Below, piece after piece: positions 39,396 through 54,551 of a stretch of 64,000 nucleotides of DNA. Numbering within the stretch: the stretch's first letter is position 1; every line of letters begins with the position of its first letter. Under the pieces are notes generated by a model. The model was given only the letters and a program-made list of their open reading frames with translations. It did no database searches and had not been told where the DNA came from. Made by a program: the position numbers and the translations under genes. This stretch comes from Aphelidium insulamus (Eukaryota > Aphelidiomycota > Aphelidea > Aphelidiaceae): assembly GCA_036784855.1 (NCBI GenBank), contig JAZDSV010000013.1:124001-188000 (forward strand). Reading direction: 5' to 3'.

Positions 39396-41011
39396 TCAAG
39401 AGCTGTTGAGGGCGCGCAGGGTACGCGCGGCATACAGATAGGCCAACAACAACACCATGAACGCAAGAATGGTGACGAGACTCAGTGGCCCGGGTGCCTG
39501 ACGAGCATCGTGCAGGTGGCACGACGCGTCTGCCGATCCGCTGACCAGCACGGTACTCTTTGCATCAAAGTCCACGCAAGTAACAGTGAATCCATGCACA
39601 GCCTGCTTGAACCAGCGGGATCGCAGGTTACTGGCCGCAATTACACCCACGCCACCATCCGCAGTGCCATATCCAATATACTTTCCATCCGGGCTGTGCA
39701 TATTATACGCATGGATATTGTCAAGGGGAGAATACATAGCCAACATACCTGACAGCAAAGGCGGTGACTGCAACTTTGCACAACAGCCGGTTTTTGATGT
39801 GAGTGCCAGTCAGGGCGGCCCAGCAGCTGATAAATGAGACGCGTTTTGCATTCATGGCCACCGTGTATAGCAGCGAGCCAGTGGTGCCATGGCCAAAGCG
39901 ACAGAATCGGAATTTGTACTTTGTGCCACCAGGAAGTTCCGACAGCGGGGTCGCTAGTATTTCTCGATAACGCTTTGCCGCCTTGTTCTCGACGTCGAGC
40001 ACCGTCAGGCAAATTCGCTCTTGTGACAGCGTGGCCAGCAAGCGGCTGTCAACATGCTTCAGGGGCCCACAGCAGCTCACTTCGCTGAAATCAGCATCGC
40101 ATACTTCATCTGTGTGGCCATCAATGGTGAACTCGGGCTTCAATTCAACTTTTTGCTTCACTCCCACGCGCACAGCCTCGGCAACTCTCCACACACGGGA
40201 CTATGGCGCATAATGGTTAAACAGTGGCAGACAGTGTCGATATAACGGCAACATACTTTGCCGTCAGTGCCGCCAGTAGCAACAAGGTTTCCATCGGCGC
40301 TGGAACGCACAACGTTTTGGTACGCTTCGTCGTACTTTGCTAAACACTCTTTAAAATCTGTGGTGAACTTGGCGCGCATGCTCAAACTATGCTTTCCGTC
40401 ACTGACAGCTTGTAAGTAGCAGCCAAATGTATATTAAATACTCTATGACGTACGTGGAACTGAGAGAAAATATCTGCGACTCGGCGTCCACTCCACACAC
40501 CAACAGGTCCGCCGCAAGACACATGTTCATCACGGCGCCACAGTCTTGCGGCAAGTAGTGCAGCATGAAGGGTTCTTCTCTGCAAGTACAGCTCTTGCTG
40601 TCTACTTCAAATGCGGCCTACGAGTACTTAATGTGTACACCGTAGCTGATGATAATAACGTACTACAACATTCTTGACACCGGTTTTGCTGTTGCCACCA
40701 CCGCCAGCCAGGTAGAGCAGTTGTTTCGGAGTAGACGAGTCAGACATCTTGCTTTCCTCATCAGATGGCACAGGCCCGAAGCAAACGGCGAATACGGGAA
40801 ACCCAAGAGTGGAGAAGGCAAGCGGTGGGCGTGAAGGTTTCTTGGGAATCTCGTCAGAAGCGGTGTCAGCAGCGGATGTGATTCCAGTACTGGACTTGGC
40901 AGCACTAGTTGTGGGCGACCGTGACAGAGGTGGCGTGGGATGTGTCTGCTGCACTACGGTGTCGGTGTCGGCCATCGACGACTCGTCCAGCACTTCTTCA
41001 ATCTGAACCAT
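39396..41011 (-). CDS. PREB/Sec12-like ER WD40 guanine-nucleotide exchange factor for Sar1
   Basis: Sec12 activates Sar1 on the ER to start COPII coat assembly. Start at 41011 (MVQIEEVLDESSMADTDT). The sequence has a Pro/Ser-rich stretch, then the family signature near the first blade, LLYLAGGGGNSKTGVKNVVV (the Gly-rich K-loop that binds K+ and Sar1), and WD40-like blades (SSADGNLVATGGTDGKV; FTIDGHTDEVCDADFS; VDFDAKSTVLVSGSADASC). The C-terminal membrane anchor LVTILAFMVLLLAYLYAA is followed by a short lumenal tail. At least five exons. Confidence 0.85.
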
Positions 41012-41807
41012 TTGTGATTGTTATAAACCTAGGCGGACAAGTAATCCGCGTCACTGGCATATTATACTTTCGAACTCTTTATAAACTCCCCGTTTTTTCC
41101 TTTCAACGTGCTGGTACACGTGCAATAGAAATAAAAGTGTGTCAGGCAGTTCAAGTTGAGTTGAGCGTGCAGTTAAGTTGGGTGTCTAGACTCTGTGCAA
41201 GTAATGGCCACAGAGAGCTTGTACTTGGATGATCGTTAAATTATTAGCTCTACTTAGCTTATCATATGTTAGCACATTATTGAAAAAGAAACAGCTTATC
41301 TATACTTTGCCACACAATTATGTGTATTTAGATGGTTTACATATAATTGTGTATATAGTTCAGTCCCAGTTGCAGATGGTTAAATGACTGAGCGCATAAT
41401 CCCTTTTGCGATTAAGCATACAATCCATTGTGATCGGACATAGCAGATATTGTAGGCACGTGTGGCATTTAAAAGAAAGAAAGGAGTTTATTAAAGTGAG
41501 TCAATTACTGCCGCGCGGCCAGTGCCATAGCCGTCTCATGCGCCACAATAAAAGAGAGTCGTTGCCACACTCGCTGAATGCTGACAGAAGCCGCAAGGTT
41601 GTCCACGTCTGCCAGGGCTCGGCCAATACGTCGGACAATAGAAATAGTTCGAGTACAATAGTTCGAGTGGCATTTAAAGCAACAAGGAAAGCTCCCGAAC
41701 AAAACAAAAGTAGGGTCAGGGTTGCCTTGATTGATGGAAGCCAATAGCATTGCGCCACGCATTCAATAGCCAGCACCGGCTCCAGACACAACCACATATT
41801 CAAATCA
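41012..41807. other. divergent intergenic region between Sec12 and SERCA
   Basis: About 800 nt without a supported gene. Open frames exist around 41400-41750 on both strands but lack ATG-led, protein-like sequence. It should contain both promoters. Confidence 0.5.
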
Positions 41808-45500
<3,693 letters not shown>

Positions 45501-45636
45501 AAACATCGAATGTCTAAAGTCGGCGTGAACACAGCCTCATAAACAGGCGTTCCATCAACAATTTATGCTCAGTGATTTTTAAAGAGTTATGTAGGGGAAA
45601 CAGCTAAGGTTAAGGCACACTGGCAACAGCTGCAAA

Positions 45637-46831
45637 ATGCTTTACGCGGCATTTGGGCGTATGCTAAGCGCCTCCGTGCTGCTACGGTGCGCCATTGTGT
45701 CCGTGGCATACGCGTCGGCACCTGCGCAACCACCTCCCAGTGCCGTGACGGCATCTTCGCGCTGTACCGACAAGACAGGCCCTGAACGCGCCACCACACT
45801 GGCAGCCGAGTTCGCCGACGATCCGCATGCGGTCCCCGATTTCGGTGCCGCATTCGACGCCATGGACACCAACAAGAATGGCCGCGTGAGCCGCAAAGAA
45901 TCGGCGCGCTACTTTGATCGCCCATACACGGAGAACAACAAGACGGACAAGGTTCTTGTGGGAAACGTGCCCGAGCTGGCTGACGCTGACGGTACGTGAA
46001 TACTAATCTTATGGAACTGGATATAGATCTTGTATCTGTCAAAATATGTATAAATTCAGACGATGTACGATTTTCACTTGTATAGGTGACGGCTCTGCGA
46101 GCAAGAAAGAATTCGTTGTTGCCATGAAGATATTGTGGAATACGACGTTTACGGCGTGCGTGGGCAAATGCGACGCTACAAACACCAAGCTCAACCAGTG
46201 CGGCTTCGAGACCATTCCAGGCAAGAATGGCAGTAGCGAGAACGCTGTATTCTTGCTACGCACCTGCCGACTGGGCTCGCCGGACTTTGACCCGTTTGCC
46301 ACGTGCGTCGAAAAGGCCGACTGCACCACAATGCAGCAGTGTTTTGATGAGGCTGCAAAGCGCCAGTGTGGCCGCACGGGAGACTTTCCCATCACGGTGA
46401 AGTCTATGGTGTACAATGGTGCACACAATGCAAACAGCACTGCAAACATCACCGAAAGTGGTCACAATTCTACCGTTAAATCACACAATGCAACTGCACC
46501 TGTTGCGGAACACAATAACAACAATTCTACCGCCGTGGTGGTGGTGCAGAATTCGACACTTATCGTGGAGGAACAGACCCGGGTGCACAAGCATATGCAG
46601 CGTGGGTTCATTCGAAACGTTTTCCTTGTACTCTTGGAATTAGGAATTGTCGGAGCTGTGTCTCAGGAACTGAAAGGCTTTCCACTGTTAGAGATTCCGT
46701 TCTTGATTATAATGTTCTTTGTCGCCCTGGCCACTTTTGATATGGGCCTATCCACTGCCGGGAGCAAGGTACAGCTGCAAGGGCCGCAAAAGGCGCTATG
46801 CCTGCTTTACGATTTTGGTCAGCGACCCTAG
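45637..46831 (+). CDS. EF-hand containing secretory/membrane protein, tandem copy 1
   Basis: ATG at 45637. A signal peptide (ASVLLRCAIVSVAYASA) precedes two EF-hand-like loops, FDAMDTNKNGRVSRKES and DADGDGSASKKEF, the second split by an intron (about 45994-46085). Then follows a Cys-rich region (ACVGKCDATNTKLNQCGF; CRLGSPDFDPFATCVEKADC), an Asn/Thr/Ser stretch with many N-glycosylation sites, and two C-terminal hydrophobic segments (NVFLVLLELGIVGAV; IPFLIIMFFVALATFDMG). Topology suggests a lumenal or extracellular Ca2+-binding membrane protein. Family unknown. Nearly the same gene follows at 47315. Confidence 0.75.
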
Positions 46832-47314
46832 AATATAGAAAGGCATAGACATCGCTTTTGTCGTCGTTGTGAATTGCTTTTTGTTAACAACCGTATCGCG
46901 TTTTTAAAATGAGTCCAGCATTCGTTGTAAACTATCTTGCCATAGACTGTGCAGTTCCAAGAAAAGGTGTAACTTCTTGCCACATGGTGTTTGAGGCGGT
47001 TCAGGAACTGCAAGACACACTCCAGAACCTGCTATAGGCTATATTACACGTGTATAATGTAATTAATGTATCCATAATTCGATATTTGCAGTGGCGTGGT
47101 GTGAAAGAAAATGCAACCTTCGAAACAGAAGTAAGCAACTTTAGTGATGAATTTCTTTGCTTAATGAGACGGCCGTGAATCACGGGTGGCGTGGCTGAAG
47201 TCGAAATCAACCTTAACCGGCTTCCAGAAACAAGCGCCACATTTCTTTTAAAGCGATATATAATAAGCTAATTTTTGGTGGCGCAGTGACAACTCTGCAC
47301 ATCAGCAAAGCGCA
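46832..47314. other. spacer between the tandem EF-hand genes
   Basis: Holds the terminator side of copy 1 and the promoter of copy 2. No additional gene seen. Confidence 0.4.
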
Positions 47315-48455
47315 ATGTTTGGACGTGTGCTCAGCGCCTCCGTGCTGCTACAGTGCGCCATTGTGTCCGTGGCATACGCGTCGGCACCTGCGCAACCACC
47401 TCCCAGTGCCGTGACGGCATCTTCGCGCTGCACCGACAAGACTGGCCCTGAACGCGCCACCACACTGGCAGCCGAGTTCGCCGATGATCCGCACGCGATC
47501 CCCGATTTCGGTGCCGTATTCGACGCCATGGACACCAACAAGAATGGCCGCGTGAGCCGCAAAGAATCGGCGCGCTACTTTGATCGCCCGTACTCGGAAA
47601 ACAACAAGACGGACAAGGTTTTGGTGGGAAACGTGCCCGAGCTGGCCGACTCTGACGGTAAAATATATTGAAAGCACTACGCGTGACATTAATTGTGCAG
47701 GTGATGGTTCGGCGAACAAGCAAGAATTCATTACCGCGATGAACATACTGTGGAATACCACATTTACGGCGTGCGTGGGCAAATGCGACGCCACAAGCAC
47801 CAAGCTCAACCAGTGCGGCTTCGATACAGCTCCAGGCAAGAATGGCAGTGAGAACGCCGTATTCTTGCTGCGCACTTGCCGTTTGGGATCGCCGGACTTT
47901 GACCCCTTTGCCACGTGTGTCGAAAAGGCCAACTGCACCACGATGCAGCAGTGTTTTGATGAGGCCTCATACCGGCAGTGTGGTCGCACGGGAGACTTTG
48001 CAGTTACTATGAAGTCGATGCTGCACGATGCTGCGCAGAATGCCACTGTCAGCGCGCAAAACTCTACCGCTAATGCGAGTAACTCTACCGCCGATTCACA
48101 CAATTCAACTGCGCCTGTTGCAGAAATCAGCAAGAATTCCACCGGCGTGGTGGTACAGAACTCGACGCTCATTGTGGAGGAACAGACTCGGGTGCACCAG
48201 CTCACGGGAAAGAATATTCTTCGCAATTTGGGGCTGTTATTTACAGAATTTGTGGTAGCTATTATTGGCACGACATTGTTGCGCAATATGCTATGGATCG
48301 GTGTCCCATACGCCATACTCATGTTTGTGCTGATGGCGAACACGTTTAAGTTTGGCGTGTTTACTGCCGGGAGCAAGGTACAGCTACAAGGACCGCAGAA
48401 GGCCATGTGTCTCTACAACACTGGTCAACCCAATGGACAATTCACTGGATATTGA
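47315..48455 (+). CDS. EF-hand containing secretory/membrane protein, tandem copy 2
   Basis: ATG at 47315 (MFGRVLSASVLLQCAIVSVA). The first exon is nearly identical to copy 1 at 45637 up to the first EF-hand; divergence rises through the Asn/Ser-rich linker and the membrane segments (NLGLLFTEFVVAIIGTTLL; VPYAILMFVLMANTFKFG), and falls again at the conserved end (GSKVQLQGPQKAMCL). The intron (47657-47699) sits at the same codon but is only 43 nt against about 90 nt in copy 1. The uneven identity suggests recent duplication or gene conversion of the 5' part. Confidence 0.75.
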
Positions 48456-48626
48456 ATAGGCAACTTAATGCCATCCACATCACCTATTACAATACTGATA
48501 AATATAGCATTGAACATATACATATTTTCTGTGTACTGTCTGTCTACGTCGGTCAGAGTCCAGTTATTTCGGGAGTGGAAGTATAATAGTATTAGTGGAT
48601 TAAAATAGTCTACATCAATTTAATCA

Positions 48627-49361
48627 ATGACCAGCGACACCACGGCCACCGCATCTGCGGAACAACCGGCACAGCCGGCCAAAGCAGCGCGCGTTCCACA
48701 GTACCGCCTGTTCGTGGGACCCGTCACCGCCAACAATGTGAACCAGCTGCGTCTGCTGTGCGCCACCCTGTTCCCCGTGCGCTACGGCCGCCGCTTCTTT
48801 GACGACGCGGTCAAGAGCGGCGACACACTGTGCCGACTGGGATACTTTAACGACGTGGTGGTTGGGTGCTGCTGCTGCCGGGTGGAGGATGATGGCGCGG
48901 TGCACGTGCTGGCCGTGGGTGTGTTGGCGCCGTACCGTCGGCTGGGCCTGGGTGTGTGTGAATGCTGGATGCCAACATACGTGTGTAATCCCGGTTAACC
49001 GTGCATATTGCAGCGCGCAAGATGCTTGTGGATGTCGGGGTACTCAGAGACAGCACCATCGCTGCTGCTGGTAGCACTGCAAATGGTGGGGACGCCGCCG
49101 AGAATGCCGCGCCACGCAAAGTCTACTTGCATGTCAGCGTGCTGAACACCGACGCGCGCGCATTCTACGAGAAGCTTGGCTTCACCGTCACTGATACTGT
49201 AAGCCAATTTATATTATATATATATATATATATATATTAATACATATAAGCGTATATTTATTCATGGGATAACATCTCAGGTCCCCGACTATTATCGGCG
49301 GGATGGGCGTGTCAAGTTGGAAGACCGGAGTGCGTGGCGCATGGAGCTGGCACCTCAATGA
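48627..49361 (+). CDS. N-alpha-acetyltransferase 50 (NAA50/NatE) homologue
   Basis: NAA50 acetylates protein N-termini and associates with NatA. ATG at 48627. After an Ala/Pro-rich leader the GNAT fold begins: VTANNVNQLRLLCATLFPVR, then GRRFFDDAVKSGDTLCRLGY, CCCCRVEDDGAVHVLAVGVL and the acetyl-CoA loop YRRLGLA-RKML, completed across an intron near 48953-49014. HVSVLNTDARAFYEKLGFTV and, after a (TA)n-rich intron, VPDYYRRDG close the domain. A loop between RKML and KVYLHV is about 15 residues longer than usual. The stop is at 49361. Confidence 0.88.
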
Positions 49362-49369
49362 CACCAATA

Positions 49370-49618
49370 TACGTGCTGCACTGTATTTGTAAGCATTCAT
49401 ACATACTTGCATATAATAGTATATATGTACATATATTTGTATTTGTATATGTGTATTTGTATATATACACTTTACTCAGTGTATTAAGTTAATACACTGA
49501 AGTTTATACGCTAATATACGTGCTGCACTGTATTTGTAAGCATTCATACATACTTGCATATAATAGTATATATATACGTGGAATGCGTTAAAGCACCGTG
49601 TATTAAGTTAATACACTC
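49370..49618. repeat. tandem duplication with palindromes in an intergenic region
   Basis: A segment of about 63 nt starting ATACGTGCTGCACTGTATTT is present at about 49370 and again at about 49512. Each copy is followed by the dyad GTGTATTAAGTTAATACAC (about 49480 and 49598). The unit length is about 120-140 nt. The region lies between NAA50 and CSN6; its role is unknown. Confidence 0.7.
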
Positions 49619-49655
49619 CAAAGGGCAACCTGTGTTCTGAGAAATCGAGAACGCA

Positions 49656-50822
49656 ATGACCGCGGCGGCGACACAATGCCGTCTGCACCCGCTGGCACTC
49701 GTACAAGTTGGGGACCACGTGACACGGACGCGTTTAGCTGGCTCTCACGTTTGCATGGGCGTGCTGCTGGGCCGACGCACCGCGGACGATGACGCAGTGG
49801 AGATTGTGACGGCGTTTGAACTGCCATTTAGCGCCACTGCCGCCTCCACGGTGGACTCTATGCGCGCGCAGTGGGTCTTGTGTAGGTGATGGTGTTGTGG
49901 ATGAGTAGCGATGCTTATTTTTGTGCACATAGTCCGCCAGGTCCTGCCGCATCTCCATATCGCCGGCTGGTATAGTTGGCGTGGTGCAGTGCCGGCGGCG
50001 ATGGTTGAACAGCAGCAGCAGCAGCAGCATTGGACCGACTTGCACCGCGCCGTACTTCAGGAAGCCATGTCCACGGCTGCGGCAGCGTCCACGACGTTCA
50101 CCGCCAGCCACTTTTGCCGGCTAGAGTTTGATGATGTCAACATCAGTGGTGATACTCTGCCTGTCAGACTATATGTGGGGGAGCTGTATGGTCCTCAAGT
50201 CTCTACCACCGACTTTACCGTGGTCACCACGGATGCTGAGCGCGTGGCCGTGCAGGATGTACGTGACATAACATATATATGCTTCATGGAGTGCCTGTTA
50301 CGTTTATTGTATTGCATGTGCATATCGCTGCAATATTGTTGAAGCCACAATACAAAACACATGTAGGCGTCCAACAGCAGCAATGGCGACAAGGACTCGG
50401 CAGCGCAGCAGACACAGCTGGCCGCCCAACTCAGGTCTCATCTGGGCGCTGTGCAGCAACTCCAGCAGCGGTTGAATGCCATGCGCGACTATATGCGCGA
50501 TGTGAACAGCGGTGCCGTGCAAGCTCACCCCGCCGTCCTACGTGAACTGTCCTCGTTTGTGACTCGCTTCGACGGCCGCTCTGATCTCGCAGACGCTCTG
50601 CTCACTGTGTGTATTGTGTGCATAGTGTATATATGTACTCATAGTTCAACAATTGTACACATACAGGAAACGGAGGACGCTGAACTAATTACAGCGGCCG
50701 ACTGCATGACACAAGCTCTGGCGGCAATGAACAAGGCGGCCACCAAGGTGACGGCGCTGCGCAACAACACCAATATGAACAACACCGCATTCCGTCAAGC
50801 AGCCGCCCGCCATCCCGCCTGA
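49656..50822 (+). CDS. CSN6: COP9 signalosome subunit 6 (CSN6), MPN-minus
   Basis: CSN6 pairs with CSN5 in the complex that removes NEDD8 from cullins. ATG at 49656 (MTAAATQCRLHPLALVQVGD). The MPN domain reads HPLALVQVGDHVTRTRL, VCMGVLLGRRTADDDAVEIV, TAFELPF and, after a roughly 50-nt intron, VLPHLHIAGWYSWRG. The JAMM zinc ligands are absent, as expected for CSN6. Further exons carry CRLEFDDVNISGDTLPVRLY, a helical pair (QLQQRLNAMRDYMRDV) and the C-terminal helix (ADCMTQALAAMNKAATKVTA). A poly-Gln run of seven interrupts the MPN domain. Four exons. Confidence 0.82.
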
Positions 50823-50883
50823 CAGACTTGAGGGAACCTGTCTGTACATAGATATGCATATTGCAACACCCAAGACATCTGAT

Positions 50884-51780
50884 CTAGTCGGCATCGTCAA
50901 ACAGGGCGGCGAGATCAGTCGAAGTCGCTGCTGCAGGCTGTTTCTTGTCCGCGCCACCGACAGCTGTCTGGACCAGGCGCCGTCGCTTGCCAACAGCGAC
51001 ATCGTCGTCATCCTCGTCATCGCTGCCAGAATTGTCGTCATCTTGCGCACCGCCGTCCACCGCGCTGTCTGGCACCACAAACCGCCGATCATCCTCATTT
51101 TCGGCGCCCTCGCTGTCATTCTCGTCGTCGTCATCATCAGTATCGCTGCCAAACACATTCTCTCCAATATCATTGTCCAAATCCTCGTCCCGGTCATCGC
51201 CGCGGTCCTTGCCGGCATTTGGCCGCCGTGAGGAGACACTAAGAGGCGGCGGTGGCGGCGACGCTGACTCTTCCCTGTCGACGGCACGGTGCTGTCGCTG
51301 CCCTCTACTGGCACCACCACCACCACCATTAGCACCGCCGCCACCCGCGCCACCATCTGCTCCATCAGAGCGTGGCCGCCGCGCCTGCTGCTGCTGTTGA
51401 TGCTCGCACGCGTCTATCCAGTCGCTAAACACGTCCACCGGCTCGCTGAGGTCTGCCCGGCATGGGCATGAGTAGAGATACACTTGACAGTCCGCCGGCA
51501 CCTACTGTGGATAGCAGTCTGCCACGACACACCGCACACCCGGCACGACAGCGACCCGACCTTGTGCTCGCGGTCTCTGTGATATTGAGTGAGTAGGGCA
51601 CGTATGCATCCACAGCACAACCAGGCACACGTATACAGGCGCAGTACACCAGGCACACCCATACACTTACAGGCGACACTCGATGGACTTTTCGTGGTTG
51701 CAAAAGACGCAGGTGAACTGTGCCGAGAGCTTCTCGCGGCGGCGCACGACGACTTTGCGCGCCGATTTCCGCTTGCCCAT
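50884..51780 (-). CDS. ELOF1: transcription elongation factor ELOF1/Elf1 with an acidic C-terminal extension
   Basis: Elf1 is a small zinc-ribbon factor that rides with RNA polymerase II. Start at 51780: MGKRKSARKVVVRRREKLSA, then FTCVFCNHEKSIECRL (first Cys pair), an intron, VGSLSCRVCGVSWQTAI (second pair), a roughly 50-nt intron, and NLSEPVDVFSDWIDACEHQQ. This is a nearly perfect family core of about 85 residues. It is followed by about 180 extra residues: a Gly/Asn stretch, then long Asp/Glu runs (DTDDDDDENDSEGAENEDD). Yeast Elf1 also has an acidic tail, but shorter. The two introns lie between zinc-ribbon elements. Confidence 0.92.
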
Positions 51781-51784
51781 ATGT

Positions 51785-51900
51785 AGTGTTTGTTCGCTCT
51801 CTCTGTCTCTCTCTGTCTCTCTCTCTCTCTCTCTGTGTGTCTTTCTGTCTTCCTTTCTCTCTGTTTCTCTGTCTCTCTGTGTCTTTCTGCTCTCTATTAA
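51785..51900. repeat. CT-rich low-complexity tract
   Basis: About 110 nt composed almost only of TCTC, TGTC and TTTC units, upstream of the ELOF1 start, so it may belong to its promoter. Confidence 0.8.
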
Positions 51901-52306
51901 TGTCTATAGCGGTGTGTGCTCTTGGGATTCCTTGATAATCTGTACATATATTCTAGTAACATTGTGCAATGCTCCGTTAATAACTATCTATAGTATCCAA
52001 AGAATTGTTAAAGAATCGCAACACAGTACAGTGCTTGGCAATTCCACTTAATGTCAGATGGCACGGCATATTACGTGTGATGATAACCTTGTTGCCACAC
52101 ACCATACACCGGCATCAGAGACACACACAATACTTGCAATGATCACAAGGCAAGAAGACATAGATTATCTCATTAACTGAACGATCAATTTCATTACATT
52201 TCAATGACAATGCTGTGGCTTACATAAGCTGCCACACTGCGCCACACTGCGCCACACGCTGCCAATTAAAAGTGTGAGTACCACCGCACGCCACAGGTAG
52301 CCAAAA
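51901..52306. other. intergenic region upstream of the PQ-loop-like gene
   Basis: About 400 nt with no supported gene. It includes a short triplicated string (GCCACACT/C units around 52230-52260). Confidence 0.4.
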
Positions 52307-53148
52307 ATGGCCACCATGCTGACCGAGGTGGCGTTCCTGCCGTTCCCGCACGTACTGGTGGCCGTGATGCTCGTGCCGCAACTGCTGCAGAACCATAAAC
52401 AGGGGTCCACGAGTGCTGTCGCGTCCGCGGTGCCTGTCTACGCCATGCTTCTTGGCGTGGTTTCGCTGGCGCTCGATTTTCAGTTCGGGTTCGTGGCGTG
52501 GCTGGCTCCCGTTGCGGCGGGCATCTTGGCTGCACAGCGTACGTTCCAGTACAGTCATCTATATATTACGCGGTGTTAATAATGTTGTGCAAGGTGTGGC
52601 GGATGTGCAGAACGGTGTCGCGCTGCCCGGCTTCACCATGGACGATCTAATGTGGGCCGGCAGTCTCGTTCTTGTGATGATGGTCCGTGTGACAAGTTTC
52701 GGCGCGTCACTGGAACGCGCCGGACTGGAGTTGGTGCCAGCGTGTATCGCGCTGATGGCCGGCTCACAGGCTCAGTACAACTATGAGCGGCTGCAGCGCG
52801 GCGAGGATGTTGGCGGCTGGTCCGGCATCTGCAGCTACTTGATCTTCTTCTCCTGCTTGCCGTACGGACTGCTGGGCGCCTTGTACGCCTTGTTGGCGTA
52901 TCAAAATTCTGTCGCATTTGTCGAGTGCTGCTTCTGGGCCGCTGCACTGGTCGCCAGCTTTGTGGTAAGTCTGTAAACCTGTACGCGTGGATGCAGTATT
53001 CAATTGTGTGTCGCAGCTCTTGAATCCAAACCTGCTGGGAGTGCTTGGTCGTCGCAATGGTGGCTCACCTTCAGTTCACAATCAGGCTGGCAGTGGGACG
53101 GCAATTGCGGAAGTAAGTTGCTGCGAGAAGGGGCCGCAGCAAGTATGA
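52307..53148 (+). CDS. multi-pass membrane protein, PQ-loop (MPDU1-like) candidate
   Basis: Three exons (ATG at 52307; introns near 52538-52593 and about 52965-53016), about 240 residues, with at least five hydrophobic helices. A PQ-loop-like motif is present at VPQLLQNHKQGSTSAVAS, and a weaker second one at GSQAQYNYERLQRGEDVGGW with a following helix. Two PQ loops separated by about 120 residues fit the MPDU1/cystinosin-type fold; MPDU1 serves dolichol-linked sugar use at the ER. The family call rests on these two motifs only. The last exon is short and hydrophilic (LLNPNLLGVLGRRNGG). Confidence 0.55.
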
Positions 53149-53258
53149 CTGTGCTGCCATTGTCTCACTTCAATACATTCCATTGTTATTTTGATCATGA
53201 GAGCGCGCGTAGATATTGCAGATACATTATCTGTCAGCCAGTGCACTTGCACAAGTAT

Positions 53259-53635
53259 TCAGTTCTTCTTCTTCTTCTTCTTGTCCTTGTCTTGGCTCAT
53301 TCCGCCGCCTTCACCGGCCACGTAGCGCCGCCGCTGCTTGATCATGTACGTGTACAGCAGGTAGAACCCTGGGTTGCATATCAGCGATATGTAATTATAC
53401 AAGATAACACACACACTCTCACACACACACTTACCCGGGGGATAGGTGAGAAGCACGGCCCAGACTGCATAGTGCTCGGTGGTTGTGGCGGCGCTATGCT
53501 TCTTGCTGCCCAGTGTAGCCAGCCACGTCAGAATCGCCTCGCTCCCCGCCCCCAGTGGGTACAGCACATAAAACAGCGAGTACCTACATATATATAATTA
53601 TGTAGGTGATATATATATGTATATACATGTATACA

Positions 53636-53670
<35 letters not shown>

Positions 53671-54283
53671 AACAGCATACCGACACCAGGTGAGGGAGCG
53701 CAGCGTGGCGGCAACAAGGCCGCGGCTCTGAGCGCTCTCCTTGTGCACCAGTTGCAGCGCGTAGAAACTGTAGCGCACCATCTCGGTGATGCACCATGCC
53801 AGCACCATGCATGCGTAGACCAGGTGCACGGCGTTGGTGGCGCCACCACTGGCACCAATGCTATTCACGGCCAGCGCTCGCGGCAGTGTGTAGTAGCAGA
53901 CAAAGAGTCGCGACAGCACCTGCATCAGTGTGGTGGCCACGGGGGCGCGCACCCATCCCAGCGCGGCGTGCAGCACCTGTGGGCTGTGAAGTGTATGAAG
54001 CTGGGTGACTTGATATGCAGGACCCACCTCCAGGATGGCAATGCTCTGCACAGCGGGCAGCAGGCCGGGCGCGGTGGAGCGGAATGCCGCTGCCAGACAC
54101 GCATTCACTGTGCGCGTGTGTGCGTGTGTGTGAGGCAAGGAGGTCAAGGCGGCAGCAGGCACACTCACCGTGAGATGGCGAGCAGGCCGACTCCTGCATG
54201 GCGGTCTGGATGCAGCGCCAGAGCACCGCCAGCCATGCCACGGTCTGCAGCGCGTTGAAGGCGATCAGATACGTGGCGGCCAT
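53259..54283 (-). CDS. very-long-chain 3-hydroxyacyl-CoA dehydratase (PHS1/HACD)
   Basis: The third enzyme of ER fatty-acid elongation. Start at 54283 (MAATYLIAFNALQTVAWLAV). After the first intron the family blocks follow: AILEVLHAALGWVRAPVATT, MQVLSRLFVCYY, LAWCITEMVRYSFYALQL (with the catalytic Tyr/Glu region), CRYSLFYVLYPLGAGSEA, and a last membrane helix ending in YMIKQRRRYV. The C-terminus is a Lys run (KDKKKKKKN), typical of ER retention. Five exons; one intron (about 53590-53680) is almost entirely (TA)n. Confidence 0.88.
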
Positions 54284-54344
54284 GGCGACTGTCACTACTG
54301 TGTCAGTGCTCCCCGGGGGAAGCGTTATGCACTCCACAGAGACG

Positions 54345-54495
54345 CCCAGGCACAGACACACCCCCACAGACACCCGTACAGACACCCCCACACCCATACA
54401 GACACCCCCACACAGACACCCGTACAGACACCCCCACACCCATACACACACCCCCACACAGACACACCCACACAGACACACCCACACAGACAGCC
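54345..54495. repeat. minisatellite of CACACAGACACCC-type units
   Basis: About 150 nt of imperfect units (CAGACACCCCCACACC and variants, with CCGTACAGACACC interspersed), between the stop of the upstream gene and the start of the dehydratase gene. Long open frames through it are artefacts of the repeat. Confidence 0.85.
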
Positions 54496-54551
54496 ACGGA
54501 CACCGCACATGCAACAAAGTTCTATATGTAAACGCTAGTGTGCGCCTTGTG

